DNA of 64,000 nt from Mesobacillus subterraneus (GCF_020524355.2 NZ_CP129019.1:2728001-2792000), one strand, 5' to 3'. Numbered from the stretch's first letter, positions 45,218 to 55,575 are shown. Program-made: numbers and translations. The notes: generated by a model from the letters alone, not told the origin.

Positions 45218-46279
45218 TTATTTCTTAGTAGGATTGTCTTTATTTTTCCCAGATTGCCCCCTGTTGTCATTTCTAGGGGCTTGTTGGTTGTTAGACTTTT
45301 TTTCATCTTTAGTTTGTTTGTTGATCTGCCCATTTTTATTGCTATTGCCTTTATCAGTACGGTTGTTGTTTCCCTGCCCATTCTTGTGGTTCGCCTTGCC
45401 ATTACCGTTCTTTCCGGAATTGTTATTTACCTTAGCCTTATCTTTTGCAGGGTGTTCCGGCTTGTTCGGTTGTACTTTTGGAACCTTAGGATCTATTTTC
45501 TTAACCTGACCTGGCGGTTGCTTCTTTTCAGGCTGTGGGACAACAGCAGGAGCAGGATCTTTCTTTGCTGGCTCTGGTTTGGCCTGTTCCTTTTCAGCAG
45601 GCTTAGCAGTATCCTTTTGCTTTTCTTTGTAGACACCAGTAGTAACACCCTGCTTTTGTGCCTTCTCTCTGTCTTCAACTGTTGCTTCCATAACCTTAAT
45701 ATTCAATTTTTCAATTTGAGTTGATTTTTTTATTTCAGAAATCTTCTTTTCTAGTTTTTGGTCAACAGATTCTTTTGATTTCTTATTATGAACTGTCGAG
45801 ATGACAACGTCATTTTTTTGTTTGAAGAAACCTTCATCTTTTATTTCCTCAATGATCATCTCTGCAACCAAAGCTGCATCTTTCTTTTTCCAGTCTTTTA
45901 ATTCCGCAATGATTTCTTCCCCTTCAGGATTGTATCCTTTCATACGGAGGACCTTTAAATCATCATTGACTGCCAGTTCAATGCTTGGATTCACATCAAT
46001 GGACATATATGCGTATACCTGTCCGTTTTGATACGCAGGAACTAACGCGGTCATGGCAAGCATAAAAATTGCTGCCAGCGCAATACTCCGTGCTTTAAAG
46101 CTATTTAGTAAAGAAAGATTGAATCTTTTCTTTTTAACAGTTAGCGTTTCTGGAAAAAAATGAATTTCTTCTCCTACCTGATAATCTTGTTGAAGCTTTC
46201 GGGCACGTAAAAACTCGCCTTCGGGGGTCAACAATGTTAGGTAAAAATCATTGATTTCAAGGATTACCCCTTTTCTCAT
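45218..46279 (-). CDS. rsgI: Anti-sigma factor RsgI
   Basis: 353 residues. The RsgI N-terminal domain (MRKGVILEINDFYLTLLTPEG) binds SigI in the cytoplasm; one membrane helix spans ~66-86. The periplasm-side domain has YMSIDVNPSIELAVN, where related RsgI proteins cleave themselves at Asn-Pro, and an Ala/Lys/Pro then Asn/Lys-rich tail of ~140 residues ends the protein, likely in contact with the wall. ATG overlaps the sigI stop (ATGA). It should hold SigI inactive until heat or wall stress. Confidence 0.92.
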   Translation of the reverse strand: MRKGVILEINDFYLTLLTPEGEFLRARKLQQDYQVGEEIHFFPETLTVKKKRFNLSLLNSFKARSIALAAIFMLAMTALVPAYQNGQVYAYMSIDVNPSIELAVNDDLKVLRMKGYNPEGEEIIAELKDWKKKDAALVAEMIIEEIKDEGFFKQKNDVVISTVHNKKSKESVDQKLEKKISEIKKSTQIEKLNIKVMEATVEDREKAQKQGVTTGVYKEKQKDTAKPAEKEQAKPEPAKKDPAPAVVPQPEKKQPPGQVKKIDPKVPKVQPNKPEHPAKDKAKVNNNSGKNGNGKANHKNGQGNNNRTDKGNSNKNGQINKQTKDEKKSNNQQAPRNDNRGQSGKNKDNPTKK

Positions 46280-47022
46280 GTCTCTAACACCCCTTTAATA
46301 TAATCCTTTAAATATACATAATCCCCAATTAAAATAAGTGCAATTGCAATAATATATTTTCTGTTTCTCTCTATGGTTTTTCTGCTGACTTTGACCATGT
46401 CTTCCAATTGCTTGATTGGCAAGCGCTTTTTATCGAGAAGCAAATTTTTTAATTCCTCGTTATCAACCATTGCCTTTGCAACAAGCATCGCATTTTTGCG
46501 GGCATCTGCATGCTTGGGTGACTGCTCGAGCAGATCCTGGAAAGATAGATCAAAATCTTTTAATACTGCCTGAAATTGAATAATTTCTTCTCTTCTTAGT
46601 TCCTGCTCGGTCTTTCTTCGGAAGTCATCAAGAGAAAGTTCATCCTCAATAGTCGACCTCTGTTGTTCTTCCTCACTCGGATCATTCGATATATGGAAGC
46701 TCAGGTTTTGATTCCGGCTCTGCTGACGGATATAATCAATTACCCTCCGCTTAATCATTACTTCTGCAAAACTTAATAATGAATTCCCTTTTTCAGATGA
46801 ATATTTATCGATAGCCTCATTAAAAGCAATAAGGCTAATGCTAAATTCATCGTCCGATTCATGTATGTATCTCTTACAGACAGACGAAACAGTTTTCGCT
46901 ATAAATGGCTTATAAGAATCTATTAATTCTTCTCTTAAAGCTGCATCCCCCTGGTGAATTTTCTCTACAGTTTCTTCCAGTGGCCTGCGCTTTTTCTTTG
47001 CCATGAACAATAAACTTAGCAA
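46276..47022 (-). CDS. sigI: RNA polymerase sigma factor SigI
   Basis: About 248 residues. YKPFIAKTVSSVCKRYIHES, DDEFSISLIAFNEAIDKYS and FAEVMIKRRVIDYIRQQSRN are the SigI region 2 signature; MVKVSRKTIERNRKYIIAIALI is the C-terminal DNA-binding part (VSRKTIERNRKYI). The start is uncertain: TTG 47022 (LLSLLFMAKKKRR) follows AGAGGTGA and fits B. subtilis SigI length; GTG 47031 and a longer frame to 47046 are alternatives. SigI directs heat-stress and wall genes. The next gene upstream encodes a DUF5667 protein. Confidence 0.9.
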   Translation of the reverse strand: MLSLLFMAKKKRRPLEETVEKIHQGDAALREELIDSYKPFIAKTVSSVCKRYIHESDDEFSISLIAFNEAIDKYSSEKGNSLLSFAEVMIKRRVIDYIRQQSRNQNLSFHISNDPSEEEQQRSTIEDELSLDDFRRKTEQELRREEIIQFQAVLKDFDLSFQDLLEQSPKHADARKNAMLVAKAMVDNEELKNLLLDKKRLPIKQLEDMVKVSRKTIERNRKYIIAIALILIGDYVYLKDYIKGVLET

Positions 47023-47141
47023 TAGCCTCACCTCTTTTCTCCCCACATTATATCATGACTGTCAATTTATCTTTTTGTGGGTAGGCAGTGAAAAGATAGC
47101 CACTTAAGGCTACCTTTTCTTAGTCTATTGTTCATTATGAA

Positions 47142-48305
47142 TTAGTTTTTATCATTGCCTTTGCTGTTACCGTTTCCTTTGCCATTTTCATTGCCTTTAT
47201 TTTCGTGTTTCTTTGAATTCTTATCTTGTTTCTTATCTTGCTTAGCCTGATGCTTTTCTTCTTTCTTTTGCTGTTTAGCTTCCTTGCGGTCCTGTTTTTC
47301 AACAGCCTTTTGTACTTTACGCTCTTGTTTAGCTTTTTCTTTTTCTGCTTTTGGTGCCACTACTGGTACTACTGCTGTGTCATCATTTACAGGCATTGTT
47401 TCGTCAGCAGACTCTTCAACAACTGGTGTTTCATCAGCAGGCAGCAGATCTGACTCAACGATTGGTTCTAGTTCTACTGGCTCAGTTGTTTGTGTATCTT
47501 CGTCCTCAACAGGATGCTCAGCATATTTTTCTTCTAATTTAGCCAATTTCTTTGCCATCTTAGCGTATGTTTTGTCAATGTTCTTTTGAAGTTTTGCTCT
47601 TGCATTTTCATTGCCGACGTGTTCCATGGCAGCTTTTAATGCAATGATATTCTGTCTGAGCATTCCTTCAATCTGTTCGAAAGGATCTTCACTTACAACT
47701 TCTTCTTCCTCAGACCCTTCTTCTGCGTCTTCATCACCTGGCTCTTCAGCTAGAGCATCGTCAGCAGACTCTTCTCCATCTTCAGTCGATTCTTCAGAAT
47801 CTGCTTCCTCTGTGTCTTCATCAGATGCTGAACCAGCTTCTTCTGTATCAGCAGCCTCATCTTCTGAACCTTCTTCATCCACAATTTCCTGTGAAGATTC
47901 CATGTATTGCAAAGCAGCTTCGATTACCTCAAGGGCTTCGTCTTCTTTTCCCTCAGCGAACAAAGCACCTGCCTCTTGGAGGCGTTCTGCTGCATATGTA
48001 GCAAGCAATTCTGCTTCTTTAGAATTATCAAATGTAAAAGCAAGCCTTATTTTCTCAAGTGCGATTTTAGCAAAGTAGAAGAAGTCACCAGGAATCAAAG
48101 ATGGGTTCGTTTCTTCGAGTTCATCGACCTGTGTTTTTGCTTCTTCAAGCTCTTCGGGGCTGACATTTTGCAATTCTACCGTTTCAAGCTCAGAATTATT
48201 ATCTTCTGCCATTGCAACTGGCGAAAAGGCAAATGTTCCAGCAAGCACTAATGCCAATGTACTTTTGGCGATTTTTTTCATCTCTTGGTTAGAAAGTTTC
48301 TTCAT
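47142..48305 (-). CDS. Secreted DUF5667-domain protein
   Basis: 387 residues. A signal peptide (TLALVLAGTFAFSPVAMAED) precedes a DUF5667 domain with PSLIPGDFFYFAKIALEKIR and ATYAAERLQEAGALFAEGK. The middle is strongly acidic (Glu/Asp/Ser), and the C-terminus is a Lys/Gln/Asn-rich basic tail with a GNGNSKGN end. The charge switch suggests wall or polymer interaction. It is upstream of sigI in the same direction, and a sigma-I-like promoter lies before it. Function unknown. The acidic region has repeated codons but no exact tandem repeat. Confidence 0.8.
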   Translation of the reverse strand: MKKLSNQEMKKIAKSTLALVLAGTFAFSPVAMAEDNNSELETVELQNVSPEELEEAKTQVDELEETNPSLIPGDFFYFAKIALEKIRLAFTFDNSKEAELLATYAAERLQEAGALFAEGKEDEALEVIEAALQYMESSQEIVDEEGSEDEAADTEEAGSASDEDTEEADSEESTEDGEESADDALAEEPGDEDAEEGSEEEEVVSEDPFEQIEGMLRQNIIALKAAMEHVGNENARAKLQKNIDKTYAKMAKKLAKLEEKYAEHPVEDEDTQTTEPVELEPIVESDLLPADETPVVEESADETMPVNDDTAVVPVVAPKAEKEKAKQERKVQKAVEKQDRKEAKQQKKEEKHQAKQDKKQDKNSKKHENKGNENGKGNGNSKGNDKN

Positions 48306-48360
48306 CCTCAGTTCACCTCGTATGTTTTTGGAGCGGCCGCTTTAATCACTACAAGGTTAC

Positions 48361-48386
48361 GTTTGCGCTTACAATGTTATGGGGGT
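48361..48386 (-). promoter_or_regulatory. Candidate sigma-I promoter of the DUF5667 gene
   Basis: Minus strand ACCCCC at 48386-48381, 13 bp, CGCAAAC at 48367-48361. This is close to the SigI pattern recalled as ACCCCC and CGAA. An A/T tract of 12 lies just upstream. Confidence 0.35.
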
Positions 48387-48648
48387 TTTAAAAAAAAAAA
48401 ATAAACACTTCAGTCAAAATATGACCGAAGCACTACAAATATTGTTGATATGTAAGGTTTTAAATGGATTCTTAGTTTTTGAAAAATTTGAGCAAGACAG
48501 TTTCTACTGAAGTCTGGAATCTTCCCATCATGTACTGACTTATTGAAAGTAGTTAGTATGAATGACCAACCCAGCTGGATGAAATTACATTTAAGAATTC
48601 TCCCAGCAAGATAGGCATTGTTAAAATATGCAATAAGATCTGGCCATT
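48387..48648. other. Gap between the DUF5667 gene and the next membrane protein gene
   Basis: It holds a 12-base A tract, a weak hairpin (CTTCAGTCA/TGACCGAAG near 48408-48432) and otherwise nothing I can name. Confidence 0.45.
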
Positions 48649-49134
48649 CTAGTTGTAATAAAACTTAAGCAATAGCTTCCTTATCAAGAATCCAGTAAGC
48701 ACTCCAGGAATGACAAAGAGCATTGGAAGGAAAACTGGCCCTGGAAATACGCCAAAGATTTTTACCTTCGGTGATATCATCAGCCCAACTGTTACGAAAT
48801 AGGCAGAAAACGCAAAAGGCAAAAAGGTGATCTTCTCTTCCTCCGGCATTACGCTTCTATACGCATCCCACATGGCGAACATGTATAAACATGGGTAAAA
48901 CATCAGCCACTGGTAGTCCATTACATGCATAGCCTTTTCTGTCTCCCCGAGGAAGCTATACATTATTCCTTTATTAAAATTACTATTAACGTTAACAAGG
49001 AACTCAAGGAGGACAAATAAAATGCCCTTTACAAGGTTTCCCGTCAGTAGCTGGGGAAAACCTGGCAGTGCGATGCTCCACATTACCGCTTCTAGTTTGG
49101 TTAAGTTCTTTTTAATCGCCACGTCACGTTTCAT
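48649..49134 (-). CDS. Hypothetical membrane protein, 161 aa
   Basis: About four membrane helices, starting after MKRDVAIKKNLTKLEAVMWS. SIALPGFPQLLTGNLVKGIL resembles the GxGQxxxGxxxKG pattern of small TM2-like domains. The C-terminus is short and basic. It probably is an inner-membrane protein; function unknown. It stands alone. Confidence 0.65.
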   Translation of the reverse strand: MKRDVAIKKNLTKLEAVMWSIALPGFPQLLTGNLVKGILFVLLEFLVNVNSNFNKGIMYSFLGETEKAMHVMDYQWLMFYPCLYMFAMWDAYRSVMPEEEKITFLPFAFSAYFVTVGLMISPKVKIFGVFPGPVFLPMLFVIPGVLTGFLIRKLLLKFYYN

Positions 49135-49440
49135 CCTTTAGTCATATTATTGGTACCTTTATGAGTGCTGAATTCTTCACAGTGTCAAAAGATCACCGGA
49201 ATCTATTCTTTCTGATCCTTCGTATTTCACTACTTGTTTTAGATTGTCCAAATTGTGCTTCGAATTATCATTTTTCCAGTTAATTGTTAAATATATTTCA
49301 TATGAATGACTTAATCCAGATTTCTCAACAATGGAATACTAAGAAGGTAAATAGAAAAAAATGTCAAAATTAATTAAACCGCCCCTAGTACTGGGACGGT
49401 CGAAAATTATTTGTTGCTTTTCAAGAGGGCGATATAGTTT
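49135..49440. other. Gap between the membrane protein gene and the ALDH gene
   Basis: About 305 bp, AT-rich. An imperfect hairpin with CCGCCCC and GGGACGG at 49379-49400 may end ALDH transcription. Otherwise nothing seen. Confidence 0.4.
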
Positions 49441-50961
49441 TTAGCAAAAGTGAGCCAATCTTTTTTTCTCGGCAAAATAGCTTTTAAATAAATTCAGGAA
49501 CAATGGATATTTCCCTTTATACGGATACCATTGAATTTCAGATTTCATGAAACCCATGTCTTCCATGATTGCTTTTTCATGACAAAAGATTCTCAAGCCG
49601 GCCTCAGAATGATAACGGCCAATGCCGCTTTCCTTGGTTCCCCCAAAAGGAAGACCATGGTTGGCTACGGTAATGAGGACATCATTAATAACGACAGCTC
49701 CAGACACAAGCCTGGAAGAGACACGACGTGCCTTCACTTTATCCTGGGTCCAGACACTTGCATTCAGGCCATACACGGTTCCATTAGCAAATGCTATCGC
49801 TTCTTCTTCTGTATCGAATGGAACAACAGGAAGCAATGGGCCGAAAGATTCTTCCTGGATGATTTTCATGTCTTGCTCGACTTCTGTGATAATGGTAAGC
49901 GGCAGGAACATGTCTCCCTTCCAATCAGAAGGTTTCAATCCAGTTTCCAACTTCGCTCCCCGTTCAAGTGCTTCATTCAGCTGTTCTCTCACCACGTCTT
50001 TCTGGGCAGGAAAAGTCATTGAACCGACATCAGAATTTATATCGTTCCCTTGATGAAGGGAATTGACTTCTTTTTTCAATTTTTCAAGGAACTTCCCATA
50101 TATTGACCTTTCAACATATAACCGCTCAGCACTCATACAAACCTGACCGCTGTTTGTAAAGGCACCCCATGCCGCTGCCTTAACTGCCCTGTCGAGATTG
50201 GCATCTTCAAAAACAATCATCGGATCCTTGCCGCCGAGCTCCAGAGTTGTTGGAATCAAATCCTTCGCAGCCTGCTGCTGGATGATTTTCCCTGTACGGA
50301 CAGAGCCTGTAAAGAAGATGTAATCTGGCTTACCCGAAGTAAAAGCAGCGCCAACTTCCTTGCCGCCATGCGCTACCTGTACTGTTCCTTCAGGGAACCC
50401 TGAGCGTCGGAACAAGTCTTCGATGCATTTACCAACAAGCGGAGTTACCTCTGATGGCTTCAGGATGACAGAATTGCCTCCAGCCAGAGCGCTGATCATC
50501 GGTACCATCGCCAGCTGCAGCGGATAATTCCAGGGAGAAATGACAAGTACGACACCACGTGGCATATATTCAATAAAGGATTTTTTACCGATTAACAATA
50601 ATGGTGTTTTCACCTTTTGCCTGCTAAGTGCCTTTTCAGCATGTTTAATTATATGGTCGATCGCATCAAGTGTAGGCATGATATCTGCTACAATTGACTC
50701 TGTCAATACCTTACCAGTATCAGCTGAGATGATTTTTGCAATTTCATCCATTTCATCGACCATCAGCTGCTTCAGCTTTCTTAAATATCCGGTACGCTCA
50801 GAAATGGCAAGACTGCTCCAAGCCCCAAAAGCCTTCCTCGCCTCCTGATAGAAGAATGGAACTTCATGGACAGGCGTCTCCTCGATTTCGGCAATAATCT
50901 CCCCTGTTGCTGGTGCCATAACCGACATCTTTTGCACTTCTTCAACTGAATGCACATTCAT
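49441..50961 (-). CDS. Aldehyde dehydrogenase family protein
   Basis: 506 residues. VISPWNYPLQLAMVPMISAL is the ALDH fold core, TLELGGKDPMIVFEDA holds the general-base Glu, and NSGQVCMSAERLYVE the catalytic Cys. It oxidises an aldehyde to an acid with NAD(P)+. The C-terminal ~35 residues (FMKSEIQWYPYKGKYPLF...) form a hydrophobic tail seen in long-chain or membrane-bound ALDHs. It follows an acyl-reductase-like SDR gene by 22 bp, so the two probably act on the same fatty aldehyde pool. Confidence 0.88.
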   Translation of the reverse strand: MNVHSVEEVQKMSVMAPATGEIIAEIEETPVHEVPFFYQEARKAFGAWSSLAISERTGYLRKLKQLMVDEMDEIAKIISADTGKVLTESIVADIMPTLDAIDHIIKHAEKALSRQKVKTPLLLIGKKSFIEYMPRGVVLVISPWNYPLQLAMVPMISALAGGNSVILKPSEVTPLVGKCIEDLFRRSGFPEGTVQVAHGGKEVGAAFTSGKPDYIFFTGSVRTGKIIQQQAAKDLIPTTLELGGKDPMIVFEDANLDRAVKAAAWGAFTNSGQVCMSAERLYVERSIYGKFLEKLKKEVNSLHQGNDINSDVGSMTFPAQKDVVREQLNEALERGAKLETGLKPSDWKGDMFLPLTIITEVEQDMKIIQEESFGPLLPVVPFDTEEEAIAFANGTVYGLNASVWTQDKVKARRVSSRLVSGAVVINDVLITVANHGLPFGGTKESGIGRYHSEAGLRIFCHEKAIMEDMGFMKSEIQWYPYKGKYPLFLNLFKSYFAEKKRLAHFC

Positions 50962-50983
50962 TCACCTGCCAATAATTAAAGTT

Positions 50984-52081
50984 TTATATAATGTTTATTT
51001 GGTATTGAGGATTATTTTTATTTTCTAGATAGAAAGCCGCCATAGAAGCAATCCCTTCTTTGAAATCCGGGCATGTGATTCCTGAATCCTTTAAGTCATC
51101 CTGTGCCTGGGAAGAATCAAAATGGCCTCTCCATATAAAATAGTCAAGTGCTTCCTTTTCAACTCCAAGATACCTCCTGAGCATTCTGAAATTGAGTCCT
51201 CCTTTTGCCAGTGACAGTGGTACAGAACCTTTAGGCTGTCTCTTCAGCAATTCGTACATCATCATTTCATATAGCTCAGACACTTTGTATGGTTTAGGAT
51301 CCGTAAGATGATAGGTTTTCCCTGTTCCCTTATCAGCAAAGGTTAAATAGGTTGTCGCCTCAATAATATAATCCACTGGAACCAGATTGACAACAGTATC
51401 CCCTTTTCCAAGCTTTGGCAAGAATGGCATGAAGCTGAGGCGGTCGATGAAATTCATGATGAAATACGGGCTATCGAACTTAATGGTTTCTCCTGTTCCG
51501 GAATGACCTTTTACAATTCCTGGCCTGATGATGGTGACAGGAATCTCTGACTTCAATGACTCTACGAGGACTTCAGCTTCATACTTGGTCTCTTCATAGA
51601 AGTTTTTGAAACCTGGAGGCTCGATCAATTCATCCTCATACAATATACCTTCCCGCTTGCCTGCAACGTATCCAGTGCTGAAATACGTATAGCGCTTAAG
51701 ATTTCTTAAGGTTTTCGCCCATTCATTCACGAACCTTGTTCCATCTACATTCACACGATAAGCAATTTCCTTTGGAACCGCAAGGTCATATACAGCTGCA
51801 AGATGGAAGACATGCGTTACAGTTGACTCAAGCTGTGCTTGCTTTTCCTGGTCAATCGCCAGGGCTGATATTGTAATATCGCCTTTGATAATCTCAAACT
51901 GGCTTTCAGACAGGTTAAAATCCTCAACGATTTTTGCTCTCTCAGTCTCTGCCTTATCAACCATATTAGGCAACACCAAAACATGAATCTTTCCTTTACC
52001 ATCATTTTTCCGTAAAACTTCCCTAATCAATTGATTGCTGATGAATCCCGGAAATCCTGTAAAAAAGTACCCGTACTCCAT
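50984..52081 (-). CDS. Extended SDR, fatty-acyl/thioester reductase-like protein
   Basis: About 365 residues. TGFPGFISNQLIREVL is the NAD(P) motif, HLAAVYDLAVPKEIAYRVNV the segment after it, and YEETKYEAEVL the Tyr-x-x-x-Lys active site. VNLVPVDYIIEAT is typical of the NAD-binding-4 (male sterility/thioester reductase) group. ATG 52081 follows GAGGAGGAC; GTG 52096 is upstream in frame. Forms an operon with ALDH. It may reduce acyl thioesters or handle fatty aldehydes; the substrate is not known. Confidence 0.82.
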   Translation of the reverse strand: MEYGYFFTGFPGFISNQLIREVLRKNDGKGKIHVLVLPNMVDKAETERAKIVEDFNLSESQFEIIKGDITISALAIDQEKQAQLESTVTHVFHLAAVYDLAVPKEIAYRVNVDGTRFVNEWAKTLRNLKRYTYFSTGYVAGKREGILYEDELIEPPGFKNFYEETKYEAEVLVESLKSEIPVTIIRPGIVKGHSGTGETIKFDSPYFIMNFIDRLSFMPFLPKLGKGDTVVNLVPVDYIIEATTYLTFADKGTGKTYHLTDPKPYKVSELYEMMMYELLKRQPKGSVPLSLAKGGLNFRMLRRYLGVEKEALDYFIWRGHFDSSQAQDDLKDSGITCPDFKEGIASMAAFYLENKNNPQYQINII

Positions 52082-52240
52082 GAATGTCCTCCTCACCGTT
52101 AATTAGCTATATTTTAACGGTAAGCGTATACAATCGCAATTACTTTGCTGACTATTCTGAAAAATACGATAAATGTCGAAGGCTGCAATATACTTCAGTG
52201 AAACTCCCCGTTTATATTGGAGGCCAATGTCTTCGCAAAA

Positions 52241-52272
52241 AGAGACCTGGCTCATCTCAGCCAGGCCTCTCG
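52241..52272 (-). terminator. Terminator of the second RND gene
   Basis: AGAGACCTGGCT-CATCTC-AGCCAGGCCTCT; minus strand ends in TTTTTG. Confidence 0.9.
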
Positions 52273-52274
52273 CA

Positions 52275-55200
52275 TTATCTTCTTCTTCTAAAATCCTGAT
52301 TTGTATCTTCTTCTTCTTTTACGCGTTGAAGGAGCTCTTCTAACATACCGGCCATTTCTTCTTTCGTGTATTTTCCCTTTTGGAAATATGTGTGGCCCTC
52401 TTCTGTTCCCGTTTCATAATCTGTTTCTGTATGGTCTTTTAGCAGATAGGCTGGTACAAGATGCCCATCTGGTGTCGCATACATTTTATTTCTTCTTCTA
52501 TAATCTTTGTCAAAGAAGCTATAGACCACCGGAATGACAAACAGGGTCAGGAATGTACTGCTGATCAGTCCGCCAATCACTGTAATTCCCATCGGCTGGT
52601 TGATTTCAGTTCCTTCCCCGATGCCAAGGGCAAGCGGGAGAAGTCCAAGGATAGTCGTCAAAGCTGTCATCAGGATAGGCCGTGCCCTGTCTTTTACCGA
52701 TAGGACAATAGCTTCGTGCGGTATCAAACCACGTTCTTTCTTCTGGTTGATATAGTCAACGATTACAATCGCATTGTTTACAACGATACCTGCAAGTACA
52801 ATGATACCGATGACCACTGTCAAGCTTACTGGTGTTCCCGTTGCCGTCAGCGCCAGAGCGACACCTATTACCATCAGCGGAACCGTGAACATGATGACAA
52901 ATGGATACTTCAGTGACTCAAATTGGGCCGCCATGACGAGATAGATCAAGATGATAGCCAGAACGAAAGCCAGTACAAGATCATCAATTGATGATTCTAG
53001 AAGCTCTCTGTCTCCACTGAAGACAACTTCAGTTTCTTCTGGCAAATCAAGCTCAGCTATCCTCTCATCCACCTTTTTGGAAATATCACCAAGGTTCGTT
53101 GATGATTTATATTTCATTGTGAATTCCACTGCACCTTGCTGATTGATCCGTTGGATTCGGACAGGACCACTCCCGGTCTCAATATTGGCAACCTGGCCAA
53201 GAGTAACATAATTACCGTCAGGCTTCTTGATCAAAAGCTTTTTCAGCTCATCGATATTCTTTGTTACTTCACGATCATACTCGACATAAACACCAAGAAT
53301 TTCTCCATCTTCGCCTGGCATTTGCGTTGCCATATCCCCTCGAGTGACATTGTTAACAATCATGGCAATTTGTGCTGGTGCCAGTCCCTGCGCCAGTGCT
53401 TTTTCCCTGTCAACCGTAATCTGGATTTCCTCAACAGTATCATTCAGGCTTGTACTCAGTTCATTGACATCTTCGAGCTCCGTCAGTGATTCATATATTC
53501 TATCAACCGACTCATTCAGCCGCATTTCACTGGAATCTCTAACATTGAAAGTCAGGGTGTTCGGAGCAGACCCGGATGTAGACTGCATATTAAAACCTAG
53601 TTCAGCACTGCTGTTTGCATTTGCCGCTGCTTGTTCCAGCTCTTTTTTTTACATCATCGACAAACTGGAAAGTACTGATTTCCCGTTCTTCAAGCTCATC
53701 CATTTTTACATACAATTCACCAACATTGGCATTTGTCGTGCCTCTGAATGAAGCCTCTTGTGTAGTACCAACCAGGCTTACATAAACATCGACCTCTTCT
53801 TCATCTTTCAATTTATCTTCGAGAGCAGCCATGACCTTTTGTGTTTCAGAAAGAGCAGCCCCGTTTTCGAGATTCACCCTGATGCTGAAGAATCCTTCAT
53901 CCGTAGGAGGGATGAACTGAGTGCCAACTGTAGTCACTCCATATCCGCCTCCGACCAGCATCAGCAAAGTGATTAGAATGACGATGAATCGATGGCGCAG
54001 CGCCCATCTAACCGATTTTTCCAATCCCCTCAATGAGCCTGAACGCTGCCTTCTTGCTTCGATATTTTTCTTTGGTGCCTTCAACAGCCTGCTCGCTAAC
54101 ATTGGGACAACGGTCAATGCAACCACCAAGGAAGCAAATAAACTGAATGAAATCGTCAAAGCGAACTCTGTAAACAGCTCGCCGATGATCCCAGAGATGA
54201 AGACAACTGGCAAAAACACTGCTACAGTGGTCAAAGTTGACGCAGTAATGGCAGCTCCTACTTCCTTAGCTCCATCCCTTGCCGCTATTTTCGGATCCTT
54301 GCCCATTGAAAGATGGCGATATATATTCTCGATAACAACAATAGCATTATCCACCAGCATTCCGATTCCGAGTGCCAGTCCCCCAAGGGTCATGATATTC
54401 AATGTGAAATCAGCAAAGAACATCAATACGAAGGTGAAGATGACGGAATATGGAATGGCAATCCCGATGATAAGCGGACTCTTTACATTTCTAAGGAAGA
54501 AGAACAGAACCGCCATCGCAAGCAATCCCCCGACAATCAGGGAGTTTGAAATATTTCCGATTGCCATTTTGATATAATCTCCCTGGTCAAAGAGTACCTC
54601 TGACTCTATCCCAGCGTATTTATCTCTTTCAAGCAAAGTCTCCAACTCTTCGAGAAACGCTTCAGAAACCTCTGCCGTGTTGGCATCCGATTGCTGCAGG
54701 ACACTCAACAGCACTGAAGGAGTTTGATTCGTCCTTGTAATCGTATTGTCATCCTGTTTTTTCAGCTCAACGGTTCCGACGTCCTCTAGTTTGATTTTCT
54801 GATTTGTTACCGGATTGTTGAATACTGTCAGGTTCTTTAATGTATCTAATGAATCCAAAGAACTGATGATCCTTGTTGTCAGTTCTTTGCCATCTGTCAA
54901 AATCGTATCGCCAGGCATCGATACATCATTAGCCCTTATCAAATCGACAATATCGGACTGGCTAAGCTTGTAATCCTTTAACTTTTCCTGGTCGAGTTCC
55001 ACCCTTACTTCCTGTACGGAGGTACCCGATAAATTGACACTTGCGACCCCATCAACCTTGGTAAGCTCTAGTTCTAGCTCTTCCGCCAGCTCCCTTAGCG
55101 CAGTTTCATCCTGGCCAGAGCTTAATGATAGCTGGATGACTGGAAATTGAGACGGATCGAACTTCATGAATCTCGGCTTATTCGCGTCGTCTGGAATCGG

Positions 55201-55545
55201 CGTCATATCCAGCCTCTGGATTACATCATCCTGGATATCATCAATACTGGTTGTCCAGGAAAATTGCATCAGGATTAGGTTGGCACCTTCCTGGGAAGTA
55301 GAAGTCATCGTCTTGATTCCCGGCAGCGTAGCCAAATTAGCCTCAAGTGGCTTCGTCACCTTTTCCAGAACTTCTTCAGGACTGGCTCCCTGATAATTGG
55401 TCACAACTACCCCAACAGGCGGGTTTATATCCGGAATTAGTTTCAAAGGAATCCTCATCAATGAAACAACCCCAAGAATCAGGACCAGGAACATGGTCAC
55501 TAATGTAAAAACAGGCCTTCTAATCGAAAAATTACTGATTTTCAT
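52275..55545 (-). pseudogene. RND-family efflux transporter, frameshifted at an A8 run
   Basis: The first frame (55545-53602) includes PVGVVVTNYQGASPEEVLEKV and the TM4 motif GIGMLVDNAIVVIENIYRH (Asp-Asn in place of Asp-Asp, as in SwrC-like proteins). It goes out of frame after FQFVDDVKK. The second (from ~53645 to 52275) resumes ELEQAAANANSSAELGFN and ends with the last TM set. Seven instead of eight A at 53650-53643 (minus strand) restores a ~1089-residue protein. A strong sigma-A promoter and a TetR-like operator precede it. An A8 run is also a known transcript slippage site, so some full-length product may form. Confidence 0.85.
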
Positions 55546-55575
55546 AAGCTAACTCCTTTCGGCGGTAAAACACAC

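Noticed and set aside
47611..48078. Serine-rich ORF on the + strand
   Set aside because: It is the complement of the acidic region of the DUF5667 gene.
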